From assembly GCF_001708965.1 (NCBI RefSeq), contig NZ_LVJW01000003.1:1-64000 (forward strand): a stretch of DNA of 64,000 nucleotides, given 5' to 3'. The notes under the pieces are model-generated. The model did no database searches, was not told where the DNA came from, and worked only from the letters and a program-made list of their open reading frames with translations. Source of the DNA: Candidatus Thiodiazotropha endoloripes (GTDB lineage Bacteria > Pseudomonadota > Gammaproteobacteria > Chromatiales > Chromatiaceae). Shown piece by piece: positions 10,501 through 17,707 of this stretch. Within the stretch, counting starts at the first letter, position 1; the number at the start of each line of letters is the position of its first letter. A program made the position numbers and the translations under genes.

Positions 10501-11009
10501 TCGAGTCTCAGTGCTTTGTCGGCAAGCAGCTTGATGGCCGCATTACCTTTGATCACCCCGACATGGTGGCCGACCAGATCCTCTAACGAGCTAATCGTCT
10601 CAGTCTCTGCCCGCACGAACAGTGATACGGAGAAGGTCTCAACCGGTGCGGTGAAGTCCGCATAAGCCTGTCGATCAGCTGTTATCCCCATATTGGGGAT
10701 CAGTACAGCCTGCCCGGATTTTATGGCCTGATGGACACCCTGCCAGGTCTCATGGATCTGGTACTCCACGCTCAATCCCGCCTGTTCGGCCAATGCGTTC
10801 ATCACATCGATGGCAAATCCATAGGGTCTGCCCTGCGCATTGACAGCATACTGGGGGGGGAAGGCGCGGGGGACAGCCGCAATCAGATGGGATGGCTGCG
10901 ACTCCTGAAGCTGGTTTTCAGCTTGAAGAGTCCACCCTCTCTGGCCGGATGATATGGATAGAGCAAGAACAAATACAACTGCTATGAATGAAGGCTTTTT
11001 GTTGTTCAT
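7575..11009 (-). CDS. SBP_bac_3-PAS-GGDEF-EAL signalling protein
   Basis: A 1144-residue membrane sensor. In order: signal/anchor segment (about 8-25); periplasmic SBP_bac_3 solute-binding domain (about 40-265) of the amino-acid-binding type; membrane segment (about 272-290); coiled coil; several PAS/PAC domains (about 340-690); GGDEF domain with intact RIGGDEF motif; EAL domain with EALVRW and DDFGTGYSSLSYLK. Both catalytic signatures appear intact, so it may make and/or degrade cyclic di-GMP in response to a periplasmic ligand. The ligand is unknown. It is alone on its strand; the ATG at 11009 gives a positively charged signal start (MNNKK). Confidence 0.92.
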   Translation of the reverse strand: MNNKKPSFIAVVFVLALSISSGQRGWTLQAENQLQESQPSHLIAAVPRAFPPQYAVNAQGRPYGFAIDVMNALAEQAGLSVEYQIHETWQGVHQAIKSGQAVLIPNMGITADRQAYADFTAPVETFSVSLFVRAETETISSLEDLVGHHVGVIKGNAAIKLLADKALRLEHFDRLSEALLALLSGQIDALAYPDPVVWRYTQQLGLDDHIRKLSPSLIEIKRAIAVRKGEPQLVKQLNQAVDTFIQSDRFKDIYSRWYATPAPYWNTQRTLLAMSLLLMLVATGMLVWRFRSLQQLNRRLTVETEMRRDAESQLQLLNADLEETVRRQTEGLAEAQRMSKMGSWVLNLQLDSLEWSDETFRIFEIDPERFAATYEKFLENVHPDDREKVNNAYLSSLEEQQDYEIEHRLLFADGRIKWVKEQCETQFDSHGLPIISRGTVQDITEHKAAERQLALTQHALDHISEAAYLIMPDGHFRYVNTAACETLGYTKEELLKKSVMDIDPTHSIERFLEVDRKLEEAGSLRFETTHQHRDGHRIPVEIVANHIKFEDEELSFAIARNISEIKSAQQEIERQHALLQQVIDGVSDPILMIDSDYTVQLMNHAARIAAPAKALASAQPKCHAISHHIDHPCQGEDHPCPLEQVLESEKTVKVVHNHPVQDGTTRTFELLANPLFDKQGKVTGIIESGRDITDYLSVVDQLRKNQHRLDHIAHHDPLTGMPNRLLFVDRLQQAIFKAKRNETRVALLFIDLDRFKQINDSFGHPTGDLILKEAAIRLKAMIREVDTIARIGGDEFTVILDQIEQTQDIVKITEKLLGAFTQGFKILDKELFLSSSIGISIYPEDSDDPNTLIRNADSAMYKAKELGRNAYSFYTAEMTSLAFERLMMENSLRKALTMKELVLHYQPQIDIRSGRIIGVEALVRWQHPELGLLPPAKFIPLAEESGLIRPIGEWILRQACQQASKWRDQGFTPERISVNCNLSAGQLNSENFISGIQTILAEAGINADLLELEITETTIMNDPVHMSEILNRLRDIGIRLAIDDFGTGYSSLSYLKALPISKLKIDQSFVRDIPSDADDMAITRAIIALGESLQMQVIAEGVETEAQADFLKHEGCYLAQGFLYAKPMNSEDLDRYMTSVQADS

Positions 11010-11141
11010 TGACTCTGTTGGTTGCAGTCGGACAGTGACTTTCCGGATTACTGCAAAATTTAGGACGGAGGGATAAAGCCGATATTACCGGCTATTTAAT
11101 TATATGTCGGCAGTACAAACTCTTTTTTAACACTGTATACA

Positions 11142-11155
11142 CTGATCTGGATCAA
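11142..11155. promoter_or_regulatory. Near-consensus FNR/Crp-family box upstream of TauE-like gene
   Basis: CTGATCTGGATCAA matches the FNR/Dnr consensus TTGAT-N4-ATCAA at nine of ten conserved positions. It lies 50 bp upstream of the GTG of the permease at 11205, a position suited to activation. With one mismatch it is less certain than the boxes before nnrS and norC. Confidence 0.45.
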
Positions 11156-11204
11156 GTCTGTTAGTCTGATAGGCGGATCAAAAAAGATACGCAGGGGTGG
11201 TTTT

Positions 11205-11951
11205 GTGGAAATCTGGCAGATTCTGCTGCTTGCCATGGTTGGTGTTGCTGCCGGCTGGCTGAATGTGATGGCCGGAGGGGGATCGTTACTGACCATACCG
11301 GTGATGCTGTTCATGGGGATCTCGGGACCGGTGGCTAACGGCACCAATCGGATCGCCATACTGGCTCAGAATATCACCGCTGTGACCGCATTCAGGCGTC
11401 GTGGCTACTCCGATTTCAAGCTGGGTTTCAGTCTTGCGGCGATGGCTTCCCTGGGGGCGATTGGTGGCGCAATGGTTGGGGTGAAACTCGACGGAGTATG
11501 GTTCGACCGGGTTTTGGCGCTGGTGATGGTGGGCGTGATGATTTTGATGGCCACCGGTCACGATAAAATCAAACCGACAGGGGGCGATAGCAAGCCTAAG
11601 AATCTGTTTGCCGGGCATCTTTTGATGGTTGCTGCCGGGTTCTGGGGGGGCTTCATTCAGATAGGTGTCGGTTTCATCCTGATGCCGATACTGCACAAGG
11701 TGCTGGGACTCGATCTGGTTCGAGTGAATATGCACAAGGTCCTGATTGTGTTGGTCTATACCATTCTCGCCCTGGGCATTTTTGCTTCCAATCTTGAGCT
11801 TATGTGGTGGATTGGAATCAGCCTGGCCATCGGCAATTCAATTGGAGGCTGGTTGGGCGCTCATACCACCATCACTCATGGGGAGGCGTTGATTCGCCGG
11901 GTGCTCTACCTCGCGTTATCAGCTTTTATCATCAAGCTGCTGTTCTTCTGA
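11205..11951 (+). CDS. TauE/SafE-family sulfite/anion permease
   Basis: The 248-residue protein has about eight hydrophobic segments and the duplicated TauE/SafE pattern (N-terminal GVAAGWLNVMAGGGSLLTIPVM; second repeat GGFIQIGVGFILMPIL). Members export or import sulfur-containing anions or small organic acids such as sulfite, sulfoacetate or taurine-derived products. Placement next to a sulfur globule protein gene suggests sulfur-compound transport, but this is inference. GTG start with CAGGGG upstream. It is convergent with the sulfur globule gene; they share a strong bidirectional terminator. Confidence 0.85.
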   Translation: MEIWQILLLAMVGVAAGWLNVMAGGGSLLTIPVMLFMGISGPVANGTNRIAILAQNITAVTAFRRRGYSDFKLGFSLAAMASLGAIGGAMVGVKLDGVWFDRVLALVMVGVMILMATGHDKIKPTGGDSKPKNLFAGHLLMVAAGFWGGFIQIGVGFILMPILHKVLGLDLVRVNMHKVLIVLVYTILALGIFASNLELMWWIGISLAIGNSIGGWLGAHTTITHGEALIRRVLYLALSAFIIKLLFF

Positions 11952-11965
11952 TTTGTTTGAGGGAT

Positions 11966-11997
11966 AAAAAAAGGCGGGCCCAAGGCCCGCCTTTTTT
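11966..11997. terminator. Bidirectional terminator between tauE-like gene and sgp
   Basis: GGCGGGCC (11973-11980), loop CAA, GGCCCGCC (11984-11991), flanked by A7 on the left and T6 on the right. It can terminate transcripts from both convergent genes. Confidence 0.92.
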
Positions 11998-12043
11998 AGG
12001 CTGAAACTTGCCTGGGCAAGTTTCCAAGTGTCATCAAAGATGA

Positions 12044-12364
12044 TTACTTGGCAGCAGGAGCCTGAGCCTGAGGAGCAGCAGGAGCGCCGTAAGGAGCTAC
12101 AGGAGCGCCGTAAGGAGCACCATAAGGAGCGTAACCGTAGTAAGGACGGTTGTAGTAGTTGTTGTAACCACGACCATAACCGTTGCCGGCGCCACGAGCG
12201 TTACCACTCATGTTGAAAGAGAAGTCACCGTCGCCGAAGCCGTCGCCCATGAAGTCATTGCCGTTGCCCCAGCCGTTGTTCCAAGGGTTGCCCCACCATG
12301 CAGAAGCGGAAGCAGAAGCGGCGATCAGAGCAGCAGCGGCTGCGATTTTAACGATTTTGGACAT
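12044..12364 (-). CDS. Sulfur globule protein-like secreted protein
   Basis: The 106-residue protein has a typical signal peptide ([21 protein letters not shown], cut near residue 22). The mature part is very rich in Gly, Asn, Tyr and Pro, with [13 protein letters not shown] and repeated [15 protein letters not shown] segments. This matches the low-complexity sulfur globule proteins (CV1/CV2 type) that form the envelope of periplasmic sulfur deposits in purple sulfur bacteria and relatives. GAGGAAC precedes the ATG. Monocistronic, convergent with a TauE permease. Low complexity prevents assigning a subtype (SgpA, B or C). Confidence 0.82.
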   Translation of the reverse strand: MSKIVKIAAAAALIAASASASAWWGNPWNNGWGNGNDFMGDGFGDGDFSFNMSGNARGAGNGYGRGYNNYYNRPYYGYAPYGAPYGAPVAPYGAPAAPQAQAPAAK

Positions 12365-12522
12365 GAGATGTTCCTCAAATTTTTAAGTGTTAGAAAATGT
12401 ACAAGTAAGTACTGCGTTACTCATGGAGCGAAAGAATATTAGTAATTACTAAAATAATCAAAGACTATTTATCTATCGGGTGTTTAAATTCTATAGTCAT
12501 GACCTATGGGTGGTGTCAGAAG

Positions 12523-13728
12523 CTATCCGGCTCGGCCGTCGATGCGGGGGCGGATCAGTATCGGTAGATAGATTATTGAGAACAGCAGATAGCAGATGGA
12601 CCAGGCAACTGCTGAGAGTGTTATACAGGTCGGATAGCTGAGCAGTTCGGTGACCGGTATGAAGACCCGTATAACTACGGCGATATTGATCAGTATGAAC
12701 GCCAGGACCATAACTCGATTGGCACCGATCTCCCGGCCGGTATGACCCAGAGCCACCCTGGCCATCATCCCCAGGGTGGTAACGCCGATGGCGCCGGCGG
12801 TGAGTGCATGGGTGGCCAGGTTATCCGCAAAGAGTCCGATCTGGGCCATGGCTTTCAGCAGAAAACCGACCACCAGCCAGACTAATCCTGCAAACAGCAC
12901 CCACAATATGGGCTTGTTCCAGATCTGGGGGTGGTGCCAGTCGTAGAGACGCCAGGCCTGAGTGATGGCGACGCCGAGAGCAAACAGCATGGGTGGCCAA
13001 CTGTTCGGCAGCAGCAGGTCGCTTAGCGCCCAGAGAAGAAACAAGGCGTAAACGGCCTGCTCCCGTTGCTTACTGAAACGGGGAGCGGCGTCTGTAACCG
13101 CCTTATCGGTGAAAAAGGGGAGTACCCGGCCGCTGACGAATATCAACAGCAGCAGGATTGAGTTGATCATCAGTGAGATACCGCTTCTGCTCGTCGCCAG
13201 GAGACCCACGGCTTCAAGGTGGTAGAGAAGATTGGCGACGGCCATCATGACCAGCAGGGGGAGAAAGAGTCGGTTGATTCGATTCTCCGCTTTCACCAGT
13301 GGTCGGCTAAGGGCCGTAATCAGTGCGGGCAGGAAAAGCAGATCGATCAGGACAAACAATCCGACAAGAGTCGTTGGCACGAATGGCAATAACCGGCCGG
13401 CAAACCAGAGACCGGCCAGCAGGGCCAGGGGGGTACCTGTCGGCGTATCGATACCAGTCCAGTTTCTTACAGCGGTGAGCAGGAACCCGGCAATGATCGC
13501 CAGGCTGAATCCAAACAGCATCTCATGGCTGTGCGAGCCGACCAGCGAGTAGTGGTTAAACCCTGTCGGGCTGAGCCAAAACCAGAGCCAGAGCAGCATC
13601 AGTGCCAGTCCGGAGATTGCTGCGAGCAGGAAAAACGGACGAAAACCTAGTGCAAAAAGGGCGTAACCCCTGGGTGGAGAGGCGGGCGATCCGGGGTCAC
13701 CCAAAGGAATCGTGCTCAAGGTTGTCAC
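12523..13728 (-). CDS. nnrS: NnrS family membrane protein
   Basis: The 401-residue protein has about 12 membrane helices and conserved NnrS features: the N-terminal ALFALGFRPFFLLAA, HSHEMLFGFSLAIIAGFLLTAVRNWTG, and HALTAGAIGVTTLGMMARVALGHTGR. NnrS proteins are haem- and copper-containing membrane proteins linked to NO resistance during denitrification. The start is a GTG with a weak ribosome site. A perfect FNR/Dnr palindrome lies 50 bp upstream (13778-13791), consistent with induction by NO or low oxygen, perhaps by the Dnr-type regulator at 37941. Confidence 0.95.
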   Translation of the reverse strand: MTTLSTIPLGDPGSPASPPRGYALFALGFRPFFLLAAISGLALMLLWLWFWLSPTGFNHYSLVGSHSHEMLFGFSLAIIAGFLLTAVRNWTGIDTPTGTPLALLAGLWFAGRLLPFVPTTLVGLFVLIDLLFLPALITALSRPLVKAENRINRLFLPLLVMMAVANLLYHLEAVGLLATSRSGISLMINSILLLLIFVSGRVLPFFTDKAVTDAAPRFSKQREQAVYALFLLWALSDLLLPNSWPPMLFALGVAITQAWRLYDWHHPQIWNKPILWVLFAGLVWLVVGFLLKAMAQIGLFADNLATHALTAGAIGVTTLGMMARVALGHTGREIGANRVMVLAFILINIAVVIRVFIPVTELLSYPTCITLSAVAWSICYLLFSIIYLPILIRPRIDGRAG

Positions 13729-13777
13729 CTAAAAGAGGGAAAGATGACAACCCTAGAACTGCTGTTATCGTCAGACC

Positions 13778-13791
13778 TTGATATACATCAA
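13778..13791. promoter_or_regulatory. Perfect FNR/Dnr box upstream of nnrS
   Basis: TTGATATACATCAA is an exact TTGAT-N4-ATCAA palindrome centred about 57 bp before the nnrS start codon. It also lies 370 bp left of the small gene at 14159, but the distance favours nnrS as the target. Confidence 0.85.
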
Positions 13792-14158
13792 AGCCGGACC
13801 GAGGTCGTTTCGTTGCAGTCCTGGTTCTGCCGGTCTGGATCATTAGCCCCCGAAGGGACCATCCGCCCGGTTGAGTGGATCCAACAATCAGTCAGGCGTG
13901 ACAGATTGTTTTGCATCAGCCGAGTGGGGGTTGCCCGGTAAAGCGGATAGAGAGGTTAAAGGTCCGTTCTGTTGTAAGGCGTCGTCTCAAATTTACAGCT
14001 GTTTGGGGTGCATTCAAGCGCGTTGGACAAACCGTTGAAGTGAATGAATTTTAAGAAATGATTGATTTCTGTGAACTTGTTGGTGGTAGGAGGATCAAAT
14101 TAATTGTATAAATAAGCAATTACTAATATACTTATATTAAATGAATAAGGAGCTAGTC

Positions 14159-14413
14159 ATGTTACCGATATTACTTGGATTGATTATCGCTATGCTGTTC
14201 GGACTGTTCTCGTTTATGGTCTATGGGCTCGAAGGCCTGGTTCACTATGCCTGGATCGATACCGTTTTCTGGTCTCTGATTGCAACCGGTGTGATGGTCA
14301 GTCTGGTCAATGAATTGGGTCACTGCATCGCCTGCCGGTTAAAGAATTGGGTCAAAATCCCCCGCATTGAGTCGTTTTGCATTGAAGCGGATTGCCGTAG
14401 CCTGCTGCCTTGA
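14159..14413 (+). CDS. Small two-helix membrane protein, unknown
   Basis: The start at 14159 is chosen because AAGGAG (14147-14152) sits six bases before it; a start at 14141 would place this site inside the gene. The 84-residue product has two membrane helices (about 2-24 and 36-56), then a Cys-containing tail (GHCIACRLKNW, then EADC). Family not recognised. The preceding 200 bp are AT-rich and may hold the promoter. It is convergent with lon. Confidence 0.6.
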   Translation: MLPILLGLIIAMLFGLFSFMVYGLEGLVHYAWIDTVFWSLIATGVMVSLVNELGHCIACRLKNWVKIPRIESFCIEADCRSLLP

Positions 14414-14456
14414 GTCTGGGCTGTTCGGTCAGCGGATCAACTTGTCGATATCGGCT

Positions 14457-16838
14457 TCAACGGAAAAGCAGCGGTACCACATCTTCATAGACTGAAGCGA
14501 AGTGGACCTTGAGACCTTTCTGGATGTGGTCCGGCACCTCTTCATAGTCACTGCGATTATCCTCCGGCAGGATCAGTTCCCTGATCCCGGCGCGCCTTGC
14601 GGCAATCACCTTTTCACGAATACCGCCGACTGGAAACACCTGTCCGGTGAGGGTCAGTTCACCGGTCATGGCAATGTTGCGCACCGGTTTGTTTCTCGCC
14701 AGTGATAGCAGTGCTGAAGCCATGGTGATGCCGGCAGAGGGGCCATCCTTTGGAGTGGCGCCGGCTGGCACATGAAGATGGATAAAGGCTTTTTGAAAGA
14801 AGCTTTGATCCACCTTGAATTCTTCTGCGTGGCTGACGATATAACCATAGGCGATCTCAGCCGATTCACGCATCACGTCACCCAGTTGTCCGGTGAGTTT
14901 GAAGCCCCGGTTGAACTCGTGTGTGGCGACCGCCTCGATGTTCAGCGTCGCACCGCCCATGGCGGTCCAGGCAAGCCCGGTCACAACTCCGGCGCCACTC
15001 AGGTTTCGCTCATCTTTGAACAGCGGTCCACCCAGATAGTCCTTGAGATTGTCGAGGGTTATGTCGATGGGTTTTTTCGCCCCCTCAAGAATTTTGACCA
15101 CCGCCTTGCGTACAATCTTGCCGATCTGTTTCTCCAGTCTGCGAACCCCTGCATCCCGTGCATAACCTTCAATGATCGCCCGCAGCACCGGACTGTTGAG
15201 TTTTATGTCCCGACGTTTCAGGCCGGCCCTGTCGAGTTGGCGCGGCACCAGATATTTACGGGCAATCTGTAACTTCTCGCTGGCGATATAGCCCGACAGG
15301 GAGATGGTCTCCATACGGTCGAGCAGCGGGCGTGGAATGGTATCGAGTTGATTGGCCGTACAGATGAACAGCACTTTCGACAGATCGAAGCGCAGGTCGA
15401 GATAGTGATCGAGAAAGTCACTGTTCTGTTCCGGATCAAGTACCTCGAGCAAGGCTGAGGCGGGATCGCCATGGTAGGATGCGCCGATCTTATCGATCTC
15501 ATCAAGCATGATCACCGGGTTTTCGGTACCGGCATCTTTCATCGCCTGGATGAATTTCCCGGGCATTGCGCCGATGTAGGTGCGTCGATGGCCCTTGATC
15601 TCGGCTTCATCTCGTATACCGCCAACTGAAAAGCGGTAGAATTTTCTGCCCAGGGCTTCGGCGATGGAGTGGCCAATGGAGGTTTTACCGACACCGGGAG
15701 GACCTACCAGCAGGATGATCGATCCGGCAATCTGGCCTTTCATGATACCAAGCGCGAGAAACTCCAGAATACGCTCTTTCACATCCTCAAGTCCGTAGTG
15801 GTCCTTATCCAGAGTTTTACGGGCAAACTGCAGGTCGAGTTTGTCTTCGGAATCGATACCCCAGGGGAGCAGAGTGATCCAATCCAGGTAGTTTCTGGTG
15901 ACGGAATATTCGGGTGAACCCGGTTCCAGCACAGCCAGCTTGCCCATCTCCTCATCGACCCTCGCCTGGGCCTGTTCGGAGAGTGTCAGTTTCTCCAGGC
16001 GCTCTTTGAACTTGTCCAGTTCCGCGGTTCGGTCATCCTTTTCAATTCCCAGCTCCTGCTGGATCGCCTTCAACTGCTCCCTCAACAGAAAATCACGCTG
16101 CTGTTTTTCCATCCGCTCTTCGACGGTCTTACGGATTGAGGCCTGGGCCTTGACCACCTCAAGTTCACGATGCAGCAGCTCGAGGACCTTCTCCATCCGT
16201 GGCAGCAGCTCGACGGTTTCCAACACCCCCTGCAGTTGAAATTTATCTGAGGTGGTCAGGCTGGCGGCGAAATCGGTCAGATGAGAAGGATCATCCGGGC
16301 CGAACCGGTCGAGGAACATGCGCAGCTCCTCGGCATAGAGAGGATTCAGCGGCAGCAGCTCCTTGATGGTGTTGATGATCGCCACCGCATAGGGTTTGAT
16401 CTCTTTGCTGTCACTGGCGGGTTCCGGAAGATACTCGACGCTGGCGGTGAAAGGTGCTTCCCCACGAATCACCTTTTTGATGCGAAACCGCTGCAGGCAC
16501 TCAACCAGAACCTGCAGTCTGCCTTCAGATCGCTGAATGCGATGAACCCGGCAGACGGTTCCGATCTGTTTGAAACTCTGCGGCGTGGCAGACTCAGCGC
16601 TTTCCGATGAAGAGAGGACAACACCAAGCAGCATGTGTGTGGAGTTGGCCACCTCCTCCATGGTTGCATCCCAATGCTCCTGTTCCATCAGCAGTGGCAC
16701 CGCCTGGCCGGGAAAGAAGGGGCGTGCGGAGACAGGCAGGAGATGGATCAGGCCCGGTAGCACCTCATTGGGGCGTGCCAGGGTATTGCCGCTGATGACT
16801 TCGACGTTTTCGTCTTGGGTATATTCTTCTTCTGACAT
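14457..16838 (-). CDS. lon: ATP-dependent Lon protease
   Basis: The 793-residue LonA protease: N-terminal substrate-binding LON domain (about 28-220), helical region, AAA+ module with Walker A GPPGVGKTS (near 375) and Walker B VIMLDEIDKIG, and a C-terminal S16 peptidase with the catalytic serine in PKDGPSAG and the lysine in the GIREKVIAARRAG region. It degrades misfolded and regulatory proteins in the cytoplasm. Length is normal. It stands alone, without the usual clpX neighbour, and could be a second Lon paralogue; the genome outside is not visible. Confidence 0.96.
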   Translation of the reverse strand: MSEEEYTQDENVEVISGNTLARPNEVLPGLIHLLPVSARPFFPGQAVPLLMEQEHWDATMEEVANSTHMLLGVVLSSSESAESATPQSFKQIGTVCRVHRIQRSEGRLQVLVECLQRFRIKKVIRGEAPFTASVEYLPEPASDSKEIKPYAVAIINTIKELLPLNPLYAEELRMFLDRFGPDDPSHLTDFAASLTTSDKFQLQGVLETVELLPRMEKVLELLHRELEVVKAQASIRKTVEERMEKQQRDFLLREQLKAIQQELGIEKDDRTAELDKFKERLEKLTLSEQAQARVDEEMGKLAVLEPGSPEYSVTRNYLDWITLLPWGIDSEDKLDLQFARKTLDKDHYGLEDVKERILEFLALGIMKGQIAGSIILLVGPPGVGKTSIGHSIAEALGRKFYRFSVGGIRDEAEIKGHRRTYIGAMPGKFIQAMKDAGTENPVIMLDEIDKIGASYHGDPASALLEVLDPEQNSDFLDHYLDLRFDLSKVLFICTANQLDTIPRPLLDRMETISLSGYIASEKLQIARKYLVPRQLDRAGLKRRDIKLNSPVLRAIIEGYARDAGVRRLEKQIGKIVRKAVVKILEGAKKPIDITLDNLKDYLGGPLFKDERNLSGAGVVTGLAWTAMGGATLNIEAVATHEFNRGFKLTGQLGDVMRESAEIAYGYIVSHAEEFKVDQSFFQKAFIHLHVPAGATPKDGPSAGITMASALLSLARNKPVRNIAMTGELTLTGQVFPVGGIREKVIAARRAGIRELILPEDNRSDYEEVPDHIQKGLKVHFASVYEDVVPLLFR

Positions 16839-17356
16839 CGTGCTACCTTCAGTTTGTAGTTGCTCTGAGTGATTGATCTGACCTGAAAAAATCGTAACAG
16901 AGACTTATTCGGTGCGGCTCTCGGTGGTTGTTTATGCTCAGTTTATCGGAACACTTTCCACCATTTTGCATTAACAATCGGACAATGTCTCAGCTGGCTG
17001 TTGATCACCACAGAGATTATCTTTCAGAGTCTGCCGGTGGTCAGTGAGATATGGGGACGGTTACCTCAGTTGCAAGTCCCTCGGGTCAGACTGGATAGAG
17101 ACAGTGGTTGACCTGGGGAGTCTGGAGCCGTTTACTGCCGGGAGTTGATCATTCAAGCGCCAGCTTACGAACCGCCGAGATCTCGGATGTTGGTTAAAGA
17201 CCGCTTCGCTTGCCGTGGATGGCAATACAGCGATAAGCCGGTTGCTGTTTTTTACTGAAGCGGTTTTTCTCTGCAAACGAAACCGATCATTTATAACTTA
17301 CCGTTTTTCTTGGTTTTTGTTTGGTTGGAACGGTTTATTCACCTGAAGGGAAGGTG

Positions 17357-17375
17357 ATTGAACGATTCGTTCAAT
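17357..17375. promoter_or_regulatory. 19-bp palindrome, putative enhancer (UAS), copy A
   Basis: ATTGAACGATTCGTTCAAT is a perfect palindrome around one central base. Its centre is about 188 bp upstream of the -24 GG of the sigma-54-like promoter at 17553. The identical sequence, read toward its own promoter, recurs at 27132-27150 with nearly the same spacing. This geometry fits a binding site for a sigma-54 enhancer-binding protein. A TetR-type operator is the main alternative. Confidence 0.7.
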
Positions 17376-17552
17376 AGGTTGCAACCACACTGTGCTCCGC
17401 ATCCCCCATTCCATTTGTGAGTAGCCCAAAATAGCTACAAATAGGTAGCCAGCTATAACCCTTTGAAAGCCCCGGTTTATCTGCCTGTCACTCGAAAATA
17501 ATCCACAGCTTGAGCGGGCTTTTATCTCACTTTGAATCATATCCGGCGGCCT

Positions 17553-17568
17553 TGGTATAGATCTTGCG
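17553..17568 (+). promoter_or_regulatory. Sigma-54-type -24/-12 promoter for the 12-haem operon
   Basis: TGGTATAGATCTTGCG fits TGGCACR-N4-TTGCW, with GG and GC separated by exactly 10 bases. It predicts a transcript start near 17580 and a leader of roughly 130 nt before the ATG at 17708. Confidence 0.7.
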
Positions 17569-17707
17569 ATTCTGTTGTGTGCGTTATGCGCATGTGCATT
17601 GCAGGGGAGAGCGATGCTGAGGAAGAAAAATTGATGGGGCAGATGCCCGTGTTCGTCGCTTCCGCTGGTCGGATGCAATTTTTAACCATTATATTGGGAG
17701 TCTGATA

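Noticed and set aside
12060-12130. Tandem DNA repeats in the sulfur globule gene as a possible CRISPR or satellite
   Set aside because: The repetition is in-frame coding for YGAP units.
17061-17678. Small minus-strand ORFs between lon and the 12-haem gene
   Set aside because: They overlap the palindrome and the sigma-54 promoter and show no protein-like features.
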